A stretch of DNA of 64,000 bases, from the NCBI GenBank assembly GCA_014706295.1, contig JACSVZ010000007.1:48560975-48624974 (forward strand). The letters are read 5' to 3'. Position 1 is the stretch's first letter. Each line of letters begins with the position of its first letter. The position numbers and the translations under genes were made by a program. Source of the DNA: Lycocorax pyrrhopterus obiensis. Its lineage: Eukaryota > Chordata > Aves > Passeriformes > Paradisaeidae. This document shows positions 43,489 through 56,400 of this stretch, piece after piece. Below the pieces are notes generated by a model. It was given only the letters and a program-made list of their open reading frames with translations, was not told the origin of the DNA and did no database searches.

Positions 43489-46346
43489 TTATATAAACAA
43501 GAGTGTTTGCTGTTATTCTTCTCAGATGACTAGTAGATGTGAAACATTCTCATATATATTGTTGAAAATCTAAAATTTCAGGACCCAAATAGGATATGCG
43601 CCTACACTTTTCTGGTGAAATCTGGACCCTGCTGAACTGAGTGACAGAAAGTCCACATTCTGTGTATTCCAGGGAGTATTGCCTGGATCAAGCCATTATT
43701 TGGAGTGAGTTAAGTGTATCAGTTTGATTTGCAGCAATTCTGAAACACACAATTTGCTCTTTTGGGACTAGAAAACTGAGAACTCAGTTTGGTGAGAACA
43801 CAGTTCGCTGTACTGAGTCACTGATGGAGGAGCAATTCTGGCAGCCTCAGAAAAACCCCTGATCAAGAGCATTTTGGCTGCCTCATCCTGTGGTATATTG
43901 GTGTCCAGCAGGTTCACACTGAGTACTGCATGCTGATGAGAGGCTGGAAATAAGGTCTGAAGACCACACAGTACTGTTTTCCTTTCCCAGTTGCCTAGGC
44001 TCTGGAGATACTCCTCCTTACCCTTGATTGCCCACTCCCAGCATCCCTGTGGTCCAGTTCAGGGTCTGCAGAGACTCCTGGTATATTGTATGTAGTCTGT
44101 GGTACAGTCTGTGCTGGGCTTAGGAAAAGCTTTAAATGCAGTTCTTGGAAAAAGAGGAGCTAAGGGTTTATTTGTTACATCTCATGGCCTGGTGTGTTAG
44201 CAGTTGCATTAGACAAGAGTCTTCTCGTGAATACTCCTAGCCAGTTTCCTACCAAGAGATGCAAGTTAAAACAAAGCTTGATCTTCTTTTTCCTAAGCAC
44301 TGTGCATGAGACTGGAATCCCCGTTCCTGTATAAACCTGTCATTAAAGCTGTGGGCTTTTGTGCATCTACAGAAAAGTTTTATGGAAGTGTAGGAAAAGA
44401 ATATTCTGCGTTCTTTGAATTTTGCATAAGAGTTCATTCTTTAGTGTATGCTAGGCTAAATTTTTGTAAGCTGGGGAAAGCAAAAGATTCCTTCTTATTC
44501 ATGGAATTAACTTTTAAGGATCAGAGTCTGAATGTGAAAAGTACCTCTTCATTTAATCCTTCCATCCTTGGCATGGTGACCTGTCATGATCTGTTATGTA
44601 ATAGGCTCTATAAAAGGCAAGTAATCTATGGATTAGTGACAATAGGCATGACAGTTCCTAAGGGCTCCCATCACATGCCGTATTATTGATGCAGCCGCTC
44701 CCTACTGCATGGAAAGCAGAACTGTCGCGTAATCTGGGCGTATTCTGAAAGCCCTTTATTGTAGCTCAAGTGCTCATTGTACTTAATGGCTTCCCCCATA
44801 AGCCATTTTTAAACCTTTCCAACTCAGCTGCATAAAACTACAAAAAAGGGCTGCAGGATGCTGTGGCTTAAAATGGAAAGGGTGAATCAGTCCTAGAAGA
44901 GATATGAATTCCTCCCGTTTGGCTTGGATTTATGACAGAGGAATGTCAGTTTGAAGTAACTGGATATTATTTTGTCATTTAGCTTTTGTATAATTATTTA
45001 CTTCTAAAGCCTGATAGTAGAACACATTGTCACGTGCTAAACCTGTCCAATCTCTGGCTTGAGAAAACACCTAGTAAAGCTTGGACAAAATTCATCTTCA
45101 TTTTCGTATTGTAAGTATTTTACAGAAATGCTGAGTATTTTGCAGAAAATATGAGACTTTTAAATTTGCTCAATACTTTTAACAAAACAAATTTCGAAAC
45201 TTCAGATTTCTGAAACTGCCTTCTTTACATTGGAAATGGTATGAAAGATTTCACTCAAATCACATGAAACTGAGATAGCACCAAAATACTGGAATTTTGT
45301 ATTCTGTATTTTTGCCATTTTTTCCTGAATCTTTTTAGTAGTTCTAGTAATTTTGTTTCTTCTTCCCTAAAAGTATCATGGGAATTGTCTAACTCTCTTG
45401 TGTTCTGCATTTGCAAGGTCTTAGGTCTTTGCCTAGGATGGCTGCTTCTTTGTGTGAACAGTTCTCTCCGTGTGAGCAGGTCCATGCAAGCAGCACAACT
45501 TTGCATTTTTTTGTCTCAGCAAACCCTTTTTTTCCAGCAAAGCAAGGGCAAATGCTGAGGGGGCCTGATCCCTGCTGAATTGCAGGGGAGGGAAGTGGAA
45601 ACTGGGGTGGAGTTGAATTTGTGTGACGCATGTAGGAGATTGTTCTCATGCCAATACCCGAGGTGCATTTCGAAGGTGCCCAGTTGGTGAACAAATCTAG
45701 AAGATATTTTTTTCTTGGACCTCTGAGCCCAGAACCCACAGAAGGATACAGAGCTGAGATCTGACACATCTGCATTAAGGGATGAGTGAATCTCAGCCAA
45801 CCAGTTTGTCTAAGAGGACTAAATTTTTCATTGAATGAGTTCGTTGTTGCCTGAAAATGACTCCAGGAGTTGGAGCAAGGAGATCCTTAATATAGCAAAA
45901 AAGAGTGGTACAAGATACAGTAGCTGAAAATTTAAAATTAGATAAGGCAAAAAATCAGGTGTGAATTTAAATATTATCAGCAATTAAGCAGTAAGATACC
46001 TTACTTAGAAGGGTAGTGAATTTTCCATTTTGCAGTCTTGCATTAAGGCTCTTTCCAAGAGAATAGACTTTCTAAGATAAATCCTTGTAAAAGATAGAAG
46101 ATAAATTTCCTAATGGGAACTGAAGTTACAGTCTTCATAAAAAAAAGCAAACCAAAACCTGGGAAAATTTTATCTTGTGTTACATTGAAGGTGTGACTTG
46201 GTGATGGTGAAAGTCTCCCTGACTCTCCCTAGCTCAGTGCCAGCAGAATTGGCTCTGTGTTCTACACTGAGGTCTAGTTTCCGTCTTGCCAATACACTGA
46301 CAGCTCCCTGGCACTTGCATTTCTGCTGTGGACTGTGTGGCACAGT

Positions 46347-46356
46347 CTATTTTTAG
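46347..46356. promoter_or_regulatory. MEF2-type consensus site CTATTTTTAG
   Basis: The ten bases are an exact match to the MEF2 consensus CTA(A/T)4TAG. It lies about 0.8 kb upstream of the TATA-like box of the candidate RIN3 exon. A 10-base match is expected by chance in many kilobases of AT-rich DNA, so this is only suggestive. Confidence 0.3.
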
Positions 46357-47073
46357 AAAGCTGAGAAACTCCTTCTAAAGATAAAAGGGGCAAAAAGTTA
46401 CTTTCGTCTCCCACTCCATTCCGTCCACTTGCTTTTCTCCACCTCTTCTTTCTACTTCTGCCTTTTTTTTTTTTCCATGATGTATTCTCCTAACATCAAA
46501 TATTTCTGGAGCACCGGGGCTGCCAAACAGGAGTGCCACCAGCCCTGTCTGACAGCACATCTGTCAGCCCCCAGCCTCCACAGCTGGTGTGTGTTCGCTC
46601 GGCTTTCCCGCACAGCAAACACTCGATCACTTCAGTAACTGCAGGTCAAACGTGCACTGAGCCCGACTGGAGCTTCCCAGCGTGGATAGCCATTCATTTG
46701 CCAGCAGCCACACAACCTTATCATTAGCTTTTGCTTTAACTGGGAATGCTTTTGCGAAGCTGTCCTCTGCCAGTGTTAGATATTTCATTTTCTCAGGTCC
46801 TGTGTAAATATAAAGGTTTCCAAGCTCCATCTGGTTCCAGTTACTCAAGCAGTAGAAATACACATGCTTCAGGAATTTGCAGACGGAGACTTACTGCTTT
46901 GCTGCCTTACAAAATCCTTTACAAAGTTCACTATGCTCCGTTGCCTGCTGATATACCTGTAGTCTGTAAAATGATTTCCTCTGAAACTTAGGTTAGAGAA
47001 AAAATAAGTTGAAAGTCTCAGGCCCTTCTTTCTAATAAGGTTAACCTGCCTGCACTACTAAATATGGCTTTAT

Positions 47074-47112
47074 AACACACACACACGAACACACTCACAC
47101 ACACACACACCC
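47074..47112. repeat. Compound (AC)n microsatellite
   Basis: AC dinucleotide repeats are interrupted twice (acgaac and ctcac) over about 39 bp, starting in 'taacacacacacacgaacac'. It is likely polymorphic in length. It sits about 40 bp upstream of the TATA-like element at 47154. Confidence 0.9.
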
Positions 47113-47153
47113 TTGACCACCAAAGACTGCCTCTTCCTGAAATCCCCCGTTCA

Positions 47154-47170
47154 TATAAATACAGGAAGTA
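47154..47170 (+). promoter_or_regulatory. RIN3: TATA-like box with adjacent ETS-type site
   Basis: TATAAAT at 47154-47160 is followed directly by caggaagta (47162-47170), the GGAA core of ETS/PU.1-type sites. The pair lies about 265 bp upstream of the ATG of the candidate exon, so a transcription start near 47185 would give a 5' UTR of about 240 nt. RIN3 is known to be expressed in blood-lineage cells, where ETS factors act, which fits but does not prove the assignment. Confidence 0.3.
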
Positions 47171-47424
47171 GAAATAAGAGAGGCTAAAATCGGATCTTCT
47201 TGGTAGTTTGCTTTCATTTCAGTGCTTGTTTAGTCCTCTGCTCTCCGATACTACTGAGCCTGAAGCTGGTTTTAAACATCTTCCCCCTCACGCCCTTGAA
47301 ATACCATCTTCAGTACAAAACCTGAAGATGTGGAAGTTCTGCTCAGCGATGGGATGGAATTGCTTTTCTGACCGAGGAACTCTCAAGCCACTGTGATACA
47401 GAAAGTGCCTTAAAGTTTGCTGTA

Positions 47425-47471
47425 ATGATGAAAACATCAGCAGGAGACAAGGGAGCCAGGGATGACTCAGG
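47425..47471 (+). CDS. RIN3: Candidate RIN3 first coding exon (Ras and Rab interactor 3)
   Basis: Two adjacent ATG codons open a frame MMKTSAGDKGARDDS plus two bases (phase 2), ending at a consensus donor, agg|gtaagt. My recollection of the human RIN3 start is MIRHAGAPARGDPTGP, which aligns with short gaps: M-hydrophobic-basic, then AG, then AR, then D, then a small residue and G. In human, RIN3 lies just downstream of SLC24A4 on the same strand, and its first intron is long, in keeping with no second exon before the window ends. RIN3 is a VPS9-domain guanine-exchange factor for RAB5-family GTPases on early endosomes. The peptide is only 15 residues and the match rests on memory, so chance is a real alternative. 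Confidence 0.4.
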
Positions 47472-50134
47472 GTAAGTCCTGAATCTTTAGTGACTGTTCA
47501 TTTTTAAGAACTGTTGCTTTCCTTTTCCTACTTAACAAAGAGTTCTCGGCTGCATTTGTGAGCTGACTGCTGAGTTACCAGTTACACAGTCACAGTGGTG
47601 TGGCATGATTGTGTTGTAATTTACAGTATTTCCTTTAACTGACAAGTTCCAACTAAAACCAAACTGCAATACCTTTATTTAGCTTGAACCGTAGCTATTT
47701 AGGAAGAAGGCTGAATCCCAAGCTGCAGTTTGGGGCAAAGGACAGAAAAAGGTACTTCTTTAGTTTTGGAAATGTGACAAAGCTTTTCTGGGACGCTTGC
47801 TTTGTTTCTGCTCAAATGCAGAAGTGGTTGAGGGCTTGTCCCGATGAGCTGATGGTCACTCCAGTTCCCTGCACGCTAAGGTATACACAAATCCTGTCCC
47901 CAGACTCCCAGGAGGTTTCAAATATACTTTCTGTCAGGAAAAGACTGCAGGCTTCCCTTGTTTCTGGACGAAACACTGCACCTTGCAGGACCAAGCCCCA
48001 GGAAAACAGTGGGAGAGAAAATGGGTTTTGACTCGGAGAACAGTCAGCTAGCTACTGGGGTTCCAGGATAAGGCTGGAATCCTCCCAAGGCTTGGTTGTA
48101 TCATAAAGCCCATGCTGAAGCTGGGCATTTCTGTTTCCTGTTGTAAACAATGAGGGGAAAATTACATAGCTGCTGAAACTGTCAGTCACCCCCTGCTCCC
48201 CCCGCTTGGAAAACCACCATAATACCAGATACTGAGACTTTTTCTTATCTGTCTGACACACTTAAGCCTATTTTCCATGAATAAAAGCTCCCAGATATTT
48301 CTGTGATGGGTCCAGTAGAAGCAGCTCTGTGGGTGGGTGGATAGATACGGGATACTTGCATTTCCATTTACTGAGGGTGCTGCCCTACTTAGAGCACACT
48401 CAGTCAAAAAGGGGGTGAAATTGCTGCTGACAGGCTGGTGTGTGATGGTTTCACCATAGCACTGTTCCCAAATACACACATGGGGGCAGGGGGGGATGGA
48501 GGCAGAACCCTGCATTGCAGTTGTCACTGCTTTTATCTTGTTCAGTTGTTTGCAGTAAGTGGAACAACGCCACTCCTGTTTCAAGGTATAATTCCTCAGT
48601 TCCATGTAATAGTAAACACTGAGGGACAAAGATCACACAGCTGTCAGGAAAAAATGAAAGCATCCAATCCCCGTAGACTGGCAAGAGGAACTTACTAGAT
48701 GGTAAACCAAAGAATTTGCACTTTGCAGTTATTCCCTTCATTTGTGACAGTTAAGATGTTAAGTATGATAAACTGGAAGATAAATTCGTTTATCTCTTTC
48801 TTAGATTATCCAAAAGGAGCCACATGCTTGCAAAGGTTTGTTTTCAGGCTAGAGTTGCAGGAGAAAGTAAACAAGCCATACACCATAGATTTGGACTGTG
48901 AATCAAGTGATTGGAGGAATATTGAAGCATCAATGGGCATGCCGCATGCATTCTTCATAGGTTTTTAGCATCTGAACGATTTAACAGAATGACCTTTTCT
49001 TTCATTAACTGATTGTCTTTATTTTCAATCTATCTCCCATTCATAAAAAGGAACTTGGGTGTTTTAAAATCTGTTTTAACTCTTTCTGTTTACGTGCTAT
49101 AATATTGCTGGAGTTCTTCAGAATTACACTTTAGCATGCATACGTTGTGGCTTCCAACATGTTACAAAATTAGAAACATTTCTAAATGGTGTTTAGCTGA
49201 TTTCCTGTTATGGTTACACTGAATTAGGTGCAAATTATGCAAAGTATTTGGAGTTTATAGCTTTCAAAATAAATGGTAACCTAAGGCAAGGTGTTGATGG
49301 AGAATCTGGACCTGATTTTAAAATTCTGTGCACAAAAATTGCATGAGCAGTTGCTGAGATTTCCCCTCTGCTCAGCATAGTTTTAACATAAGTTAAAAGG
49401 GAAAGCTTACTCACATGCACAGAAACTGTGGCAGTGCAAATTATCATGGAAGTACCCCAGCAATTTGGAAATATCCACACATTCATTCCTAGTAAGGACT
49501 AGGGTCTACTCTGCATGTAGTAAATCCATAAAGAAGTTTTGCTGATTTATATCTGTGAAATGTCAGAAAGACACTGGGGAGAAATCTGCCTCCAGAATTA
49601 GCAGCTACTCAGAGAGGAATGAGGGAGAAGTGCAGCTAGGGGCTGGATAGAAATCAGTCTAATCAAATTCTTCCAAAATGCTATGGGAGAGAAGCAGGGA
49701 AATTTAACCATTAATTTTCACCCAGAGTCGGGCTAACTCCTAGGAACATTAATAAGTGGTGAGATCACAAAACATCTGGAGAAATGTGAGCTGCTTGGCT
49801 ATGGTGACCATGGTTTCATGTAAAGATACATGCCTTCAGTCCAACACCTGGCAAATGTATGGAGGATATGATGAGTAGAGCAGATAGCAGCTGAGACAGA
49901 GATGCTGTGAGTAAATACTGAATACATCTTGGAGATAATGGCTGTTTCAGATAGCTGGGGTGGGTTACAGCGGTTCTCATTTCTGGGACACCGGGTTATC
50001 TGATGAAGTAATGATTGTGCATCTTTTTGGTGACATGTCTTTTTGGCACAAAACCCACCATCACAGTTGACAGATTTCATGTCATGAATGTAGACATCAA
50101 GAGGTCAAGCACTGGAGGAAGCTGTAACCTGAAC

Positions 50135-50240
50135 AACTCTCATCGGTTCACAGATTTTAGCTTCGGAAGGGAATGTTTTGATTGTCTAGTCTGATTTCCT
50201 GTGTAGAGCAGACCAGAGAACCTACCAAGCATGCTATGAA
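50135..50240 (-). mobile_element. Old CR1/L3-type LINE fragment
   Basis: The text 'attgtctagtctgatttcct' followed by 'gtgtagagcagaccagagaa' resembles the reverse complement of the 3' region of old amniote CR1/L3 elements (of the type 'ctagtctgacctcctgtata' then 'acacaggccatagaacct'). It is strongly diverged and about 100 bp long. The assignment rests on pattern memory only. Confidence 0.45.
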
Positions 50241-50267
50241 AACCATGGCTTCTGCTGGAATGAGAGT

Positions 50268-50430
50268 TTCACAGAATCATGGAATATTCTGTGATCCCAC
50301 AAGGATCATTGAGTCCAGCTCTTGAGTGAGTAGTCCATACACGGATCAAACGCATGACCCTGGTGTTATTAGACGGCCACAAGAGCTTTGTTATCAAGGG
50401 GTTCTTCTACCCAGGCTACACATACGTCTC
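50268..50430 (-). mobile_element. CR1 LINE fragment, 3' end, - orientation
   Basis: It starts with the terminal repeat-like 'tcacagaatcatggaatatt', then 'aaggatcattgagtccagct' and 'catgaccctggtgttattag', which match the reverse complement of an avian CR1 3' end. It lies next to a different, older LINE fragment. Strongly 5'-truncated, no coding potential. Confidence 0.7.
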
Positions 50431-53400
50431 TCTAGTGCAGTAAATAAATCTTATACCAACTTTTACCAGGTTCAAGTTTGAACCGAGAAAAAAATTCTTA
50501 AAAACTCCTCAAGAGCCATCCTTTGTAAAGGGCTTAATCTCAGCTTATTTGAATCAGTGGAAAAAGTCCTGTTGGCCTCAGGAAGTCAATGCAAAGTACT
50601 CCTCAAAGAAAACCTCCACCCAGAACCTGTGGGATGTGGTGTTTAAATGGGGAAGGGACAGCTCAGGCAACTGGAAACAAATCAGTGTTATTAAATCCCT
50701 GCTGTCTGTCAAGCTCTGATAAGGGATACACTTTCCAGTTGAGGGGGATGGTGCTCCTCAGGAAGGAAATCTCTGTGCTCAAGGTACATTGCACCAAGAT
50801 TGGGATATGACTGTAAAGATACAAAAAAGGAGGTGCTCTCCAAAGCTACCTGAATTTGGTAGGGAGGAGACAAAAATCTCCTGGAATTAATTTAACTGAA
50901 AAGCTTTTTACAACCACACTGACTTGTTACATGATTTTTCCAGCACTTCCAGTAAGTGAGTCCTTGCCAAAATTAGTGGATGTTTGGAGCACGTTGTGCA
51001 GTGGTACTGGTGGTAGCAGAGAGGGCAACTGTCCCACTGTTTGCTGGAGGACAGACCACACTGGGAATATTGTCCCTGAGCAGGAACTTCTCATCACTGC
51101 AGACAGTCTTGTACCAGTGCTCACAGGAATGGGGGCACAACTGTAAGCAATATTCTGATCATCTATGTTCTACTACAGGTTCAGCTAAATATAGTCTTTC
51201 ACTTCCTGTCCTAAATGGCTACGTGCTGGTTTGTATTGTTGGCTTTCCAACCTAGAGGCAACACAGGCTGAAAAATGTACACATAAGTTGCACACATCTC
51301 CCTTGCTCTGTGTGCACAGGTACTCACGTAAAGCAGTGGGTCCTGGAGACCAGTGGGGAGGGTTGCTTGGCACAAATTTGGGCTGGCTCCATCCCTTATC
51401 AAACCACGTGTACATGGTCCAGATACTTTGGAGATTATCTATTTTATAGCATATTTCCAAATGATAGTAAGACCATATTTCCCCTCATTCATCAGTTAAT
51501 ATAAATGGTTTCTCTGAGATCAACCATATAGGATTGTGGGATGCAGAAAAATCTCCAAAATTACCCGAATAATAGACATAAAAGAAAATACCTAAACCAA
51601 ATCCATTAGGAAGAAAAAAGCTGGAAAGTTTTAAATGCTTATCTGGGCCAATTGATAAAGAGCACAGAAACCAAAGTGCCTTAGTGAAACTTGGACAAAG
51701 TATTGTCCATCACAGACCTTTGGCGTTTATAGTTTTGAAGGAGAAGGTTTTTTCCATTTGAGAATAGAAAGAAATAGCTTTTTGGAAGGGTAATTAGAAA
51801 GAACAGGCAGCTGTTTGTAATGTCTGGTCAAATTCTAGTGCAGATGGATCTGTGGGTAGAGTGTAGATATGGTTGTCAAAAGCCCTTGGTGTCCCAGAAG
51901 TCTATCACACTTTTCCAACTGTATCAAAAGGCATTCCCCCTGTGTAGGGAAGGGTGTCTGTATGTTTGTGATTGTTTCAGTTGCCCTTTGTGAGGAATTA
52001 CAAATTAATGAAGATGAATTTAGGTATTTGATATGTCATTATACTCTTTCTAATTAGATTTCGGATTAGAAAGAACCAGGGGAAAGCATGATTAGCACAT
52101 ATTCTGTAGAAGACCAAAGAGAGGCTATGATGCCTCTTGCTATAAAGTCATCAGTTCTGGGTGGTCCTAAAGTCACAGGGGATGGGATGTGCTGAGATGG
52201 ACCTGGTCTTGACAGTCCCAGTGTTCAGAGGAGCAGCTGAATCATAGATCATTTTGCTGACCTGGAGCCTTTGATTCTTTCTGATGAATTAAAGCAGAAG
52301 TAATTACAAAGCTGAGATGTTTGATCATTATAAAAAAATTTAGTTTTAAAATATTCATACTACTAAAGAAGACTTTCAGATTTCTCTAGATCAAAACTGA
52401 GAAAACAAGAATGAAAGGAGACTGTTTCACTGCAGAAGAGAGTTTAAGAAGGCCTTCAAGAACCAGTGGAAGCAGTTAATGCAAAATCATGCTAGAAGGG
52501 CAATGAAGTTGCAATTCTTGTATCACGAAGCAGGCATTGGTTTGCAGTGGTCTGCAATTCAGTCTGTGTCCTACATAACTTCCTAATCCTAATTTTGAGA
52601 TTAGTTTTTTTCTGTGGTGTTGGGTAGGTGTTTCACGATGAGTAACAAAGAGGAATCTCTAGAGTAAATCCTCATCTGGAGCCAGGCAGGAGCTAGACAA
52701 AATCCCTCAGTCGTCTTTAATTCAACTTCTGTCCACCCACCCTGACACACCCACCCCCACAGAGCTCCTGTGACCTCTCACAGGTCCCTACAGAGTTGCT
52801 TTTCTGGTGACCGAATACAAAATCCACCTGTTTCCCCTTGCATCCTCTTCATCCGTGGGGTTCTGACTGGCTGGCATCTCACACTGGAGCTGGCCCCCCA
52901 AGGCAGATGGACTGGGGATACTGTGACCACATCCGTTTGCCACACCTGCAGGTTGCATTACTGGACCAGTTTCAGATAAGGGAGGCTGGGGCCCACACCA
53001 GCTGTGAACATACCCTTATCCTTAGGGAGGACTGGGAATGCTATTGCAATGCAGATGAGTAGGTAAGTAGACCCCTAAGTAGATGGTGGTTATTTTCAAA
53101 AGTCGTCCAAAAGGTCAAGTCCGAGTGCTTGCTGACTTTACACTCCCTGTACCATAGTTGTCACAGATATGAATAATAACTTAGTATCAGCACTTGAATC
53201 ACCAGTGCAATACAAGAATTGATTAATTAAAATTTGTTCAGAGTTTTTAAGGTGTCAAAGGCAAGATGATTCTGTTGTTAGTAGGAGAAGAGCTTGAGAA
53301 CCACTGTTCTGTTCAGGTTGGGTAGGTACACCAGTTTCTTAGGGTTACGAGACCTGTCGCAGAAATTCTGCTGGTCAATCAGTTATATACATTTTAGGAG

Positions 53401-56400
53401 AAATAACCTTTATGGCATGTTTAATTTGAGGATGAGGAGATCACAAATCTGCCAATTTTTTTTCCCCCAGTTACATTTTTACAAACTTTAAGGGAGGTTG
53501 TATGTGGACAGGTAGGTGATTTTTTTTGCCACTGTTAGTATTTGTTGATCATTATGTCTGAGCTGGAGACATCTGGAATGCTTGTTACGTCTTCTATAAT
53601 GTTAAACACAGTTAAACATTAATATTCTAAAATAATTCCTGCCTGTCTGCCTGTATGAGAAAATGTCTTTCTTAAAATCTGGGCACAGGTACATGAGAGG
53701 TTTAGTGAAGGTGCTTTCTTCTCCAGAATTTGCTGAATGACAGGAGGCAATGCCTGCACAGCCCTGGTAGGCATGGCCTGTGTTCCTGACTGTGTTCTCT
53801 GCGCTGTAGAACTTGTTCGAAGCTACGTCAGGTTACCAGAAGTACTGGCCATGGGCCACAGGGGACATTGTATGGCACTTGTGGGGTGAAATCAGTGGGG
53901 TCCGCCCATGAATTTGAAGAGCAAAGTGCCTGAGGGGATATATATGACCAAGTCCTGCCCTGCATACACAACACTTGAACGAAGGTGCATGGCTTTTCCA
54001 GGAGAGCCAGTCAGCAGTGGAGTACTCTGAAATTCATTGTTACTAGGTGGGACACGTCTGTACTGCAAAGTGGGAGATGTAAAGGTGCTGGGCACACCCT
54101 GGCTCTGACACTGATCTGGCTGCACAAAGGTGAGAAGACAGCTGAACAGGCAGGCAGGCATCCATGGAGAACTGTCCACCAGTAAAGGTGCACAGGGTCA
54201 GAATCTGTCAAACCATATCTACGCTCCCCAGCCAGAGAGGGCTGCCGGTGGTACACAAGGGTGAGGAGAGTTGTCCTTGTGCGGTGGTTGCACCCATCTG
54301 CTGTGGAGGGCAGGGCTGTTATACAAGGTTGCTGTATGCTGTATTTTTTTGGCATTCTACTCTCCTTCCAGCACTCTGTTTGGCAACCCCGATGTGCTCA
54401 TACAATGCAGGAATGCAAGTGCCAATCCCTTCCTCCCACCCTGGCAAAGGGAATTCCTAAACCTCACAGATGCACATGGCTTAGTTGGAGCCGTGCTCTG
54501 GTGTCAGTCTGGAGTGACTGTCCAGAGTTGGAGCTGGCTGAGTTCAGAATCCATCCCAGGCTGTCAGCTGCTTGCGTCTCAGAGAGGCAAGGCAGGCTTT
54601 CAGCTGGTGTCCTTTAACCGTGAAGTTTGGGGGAGGATGTGTCTGTGAAAGTACCTGGTAACACAGCGCTGCAAAGCAGCTGTGGTCGAGGGAGCAGTGC
54701 TGTTTAACCTGTGCAAATGAAATAGACCCACAAGTATCACCCAGTATGATAAATATTGTAGCCACAAGCCTTTCCTCTGTCCATTCTGTACCTGTCTGAG
54801 CTATCCACAGTAGTTCTACCCACCTCCAGAAACGAGATCCCTTTATACCCCGCTGGAAGTGAACATAAAGGCAGTGCTCTCCTCAATATAATCAGTTGCA
54901 AGAGTTTTGAAGTGCTTAGCTCCTCTTTGCCTGCACCCAAAATAGTATAAATCTTTTTGCAAGTGAAGATGATTACTTGAGCAGTAAAGGATTAGCAGAT
55001 GTGAGCATTGCATAGCTGGTTGTGCTAGTCACATTTTCCTAAATAGACGTTCTGTTAGATGCACGCGAGCCAGGGAGGGCTATGGAATGCAGCTCTTTTC
55101 AAATAGATGAATATATACATGCCTATGTGTGTGCCTTTCCCAGACTTTCTGTAAGCCTTTTGCTAAACGGGGAATGCATTTGTGTCTGAGTAAAGGATTT
55201 CTGCTTTCTGTATTACCGGTAACTTTAAAGGGGACAAAGTATTTCCAGTAATTGTAATCACATTGTGTGATTAATATAAAGTCCTTGTGTGTATGGAAGG
55301 ATCTCTGGGTGTTTGATGGATATTAAGCCTCCCAACAACCAGCTGAAGGCAGGTACTCTCACTATAGAAGGGAAACTGAGGCATGAATTCGTGGAGCTGA
55401 TTTGATTATAGTCACTTTGTAGCCCAATCCCCTGGATCCTTGTTAAGCAGTGAAACCTTGATCTTCCCCAGACCATCCTTTTAGTTTGGGGTGATGCTAG
55501 GAGCAGAATCCATTTCTCAGAAAGCCTTTTCTTTTTGGTGAATGAGTTCCCTGCTTGATTATGAAGCTTCCTCAGTGTTTACACGGCCTCTACAGCTGAA
55601 GCAAAAGTGGTGTGTTGGGAGGATGTGGAAGTGGTGCTCTTTCTGAAGTACCCTCCATTGCCCTGGATGAGGAGGAACACGAAACCTCACCCTAAGAGTT
55701 GTTCTGTGAGGCAGGCCTGGAATCCTGGCTCTGATAATGATCCTGCAAGGAGTGGGGCTGCTGGGATTTGCTCTAGGTGACTCGTTGGGGTCTGTATATG
55801 AGCACTGCTTCTGGCAGGGTTGGAAGACCTGTCTTACTGCTTGAAATTATCTCCTGACCATGATAATTAGTACTTTCTCTTTGCTTTTGCAAGTCTAATG
55901 AATTGTTGGGGAATTTCAAGTGCTTTGTTGAAAGCAACTGAATACAGACAACCTTCTGGATGCTAGGAAAACTTTGCCAATCATAGGGAATCCACACGGC
56001 TCATGTACATCCCTCCCATGGCCCTCCAGAGAAAGTCAGCCTTTTGAAGTCTCTCTCTTGTAAAAGCAGCTGTTGGGCAGAACAGAAAGCAGCTGCAGCC
56101 CCTTGTGAACTGGATTAAATTTTCTGCTGCTTGGAAAAATTCACCAAGGAAACAGAGAGAGACCAACAAATAGCAGAGTCTGGAGACGGACAGCACTGCT
56201 GGCTACCTGCATCACTGTTCTGCAAATTGCTAGCAGACTTTCAGGCAAAAAAAGTTGTCGCACATACTTGGCTAAATGACAGCCTGGGACCTGGCCCAAC
56301 CTTTCATCTTGCCTGCCAAGAATCTTTCTCTTCTCTCTTTCCTTTTTTGCCCCCTTGAGTTCTGTTCAAGGAATTTGTCACTCCTGATACGCCCCACAAA

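Larger units (their letters stand above)
38161..43500 (+). other. Possible extended SLC24A4 3' UTR or intergenic DNA
   Basis: This is a non-coding stretch after the first poly(A) signal. It is AT-rich with no recognisable transposon, CR1 copy or RNA gene. Additional AATAAA hexamers occur at 40276, 42660, 42671 and 43483, and the last group lies in a strongly AT-rich segment typical of distal 3' ends. A minus-strand open frame of 150 codons (38236-38688) resembles nothing I know and is probably chance. Whether this DNA is transcribed as a long 3' UTR cannot be decided here. Confidence 0.4.
43501..47150. other. Intergenic DNA between SLC24A4 and the candidate RIN3 first exon
   Basis: No coding exon, RNA gene or transposon was recognised. 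It includes a pyrimidine-rich tract near 46430-46475, a perfect MEF2-type site at 46347 and a compound AC microsatellite at 47074-47112. The 46.2-46.7 kb part is somewhat more GC-rich than its surroundings and could be regulatory. Confidence 0.5.

Noticed and set aside
53740..54650. Cluster of open frames of 95-125 codons on both strands, possible hidden gene
   Set aside because: The frames overlap each other on both strands, lack consistent splice sites and show no family motif; the stretch is simply richer in GC.
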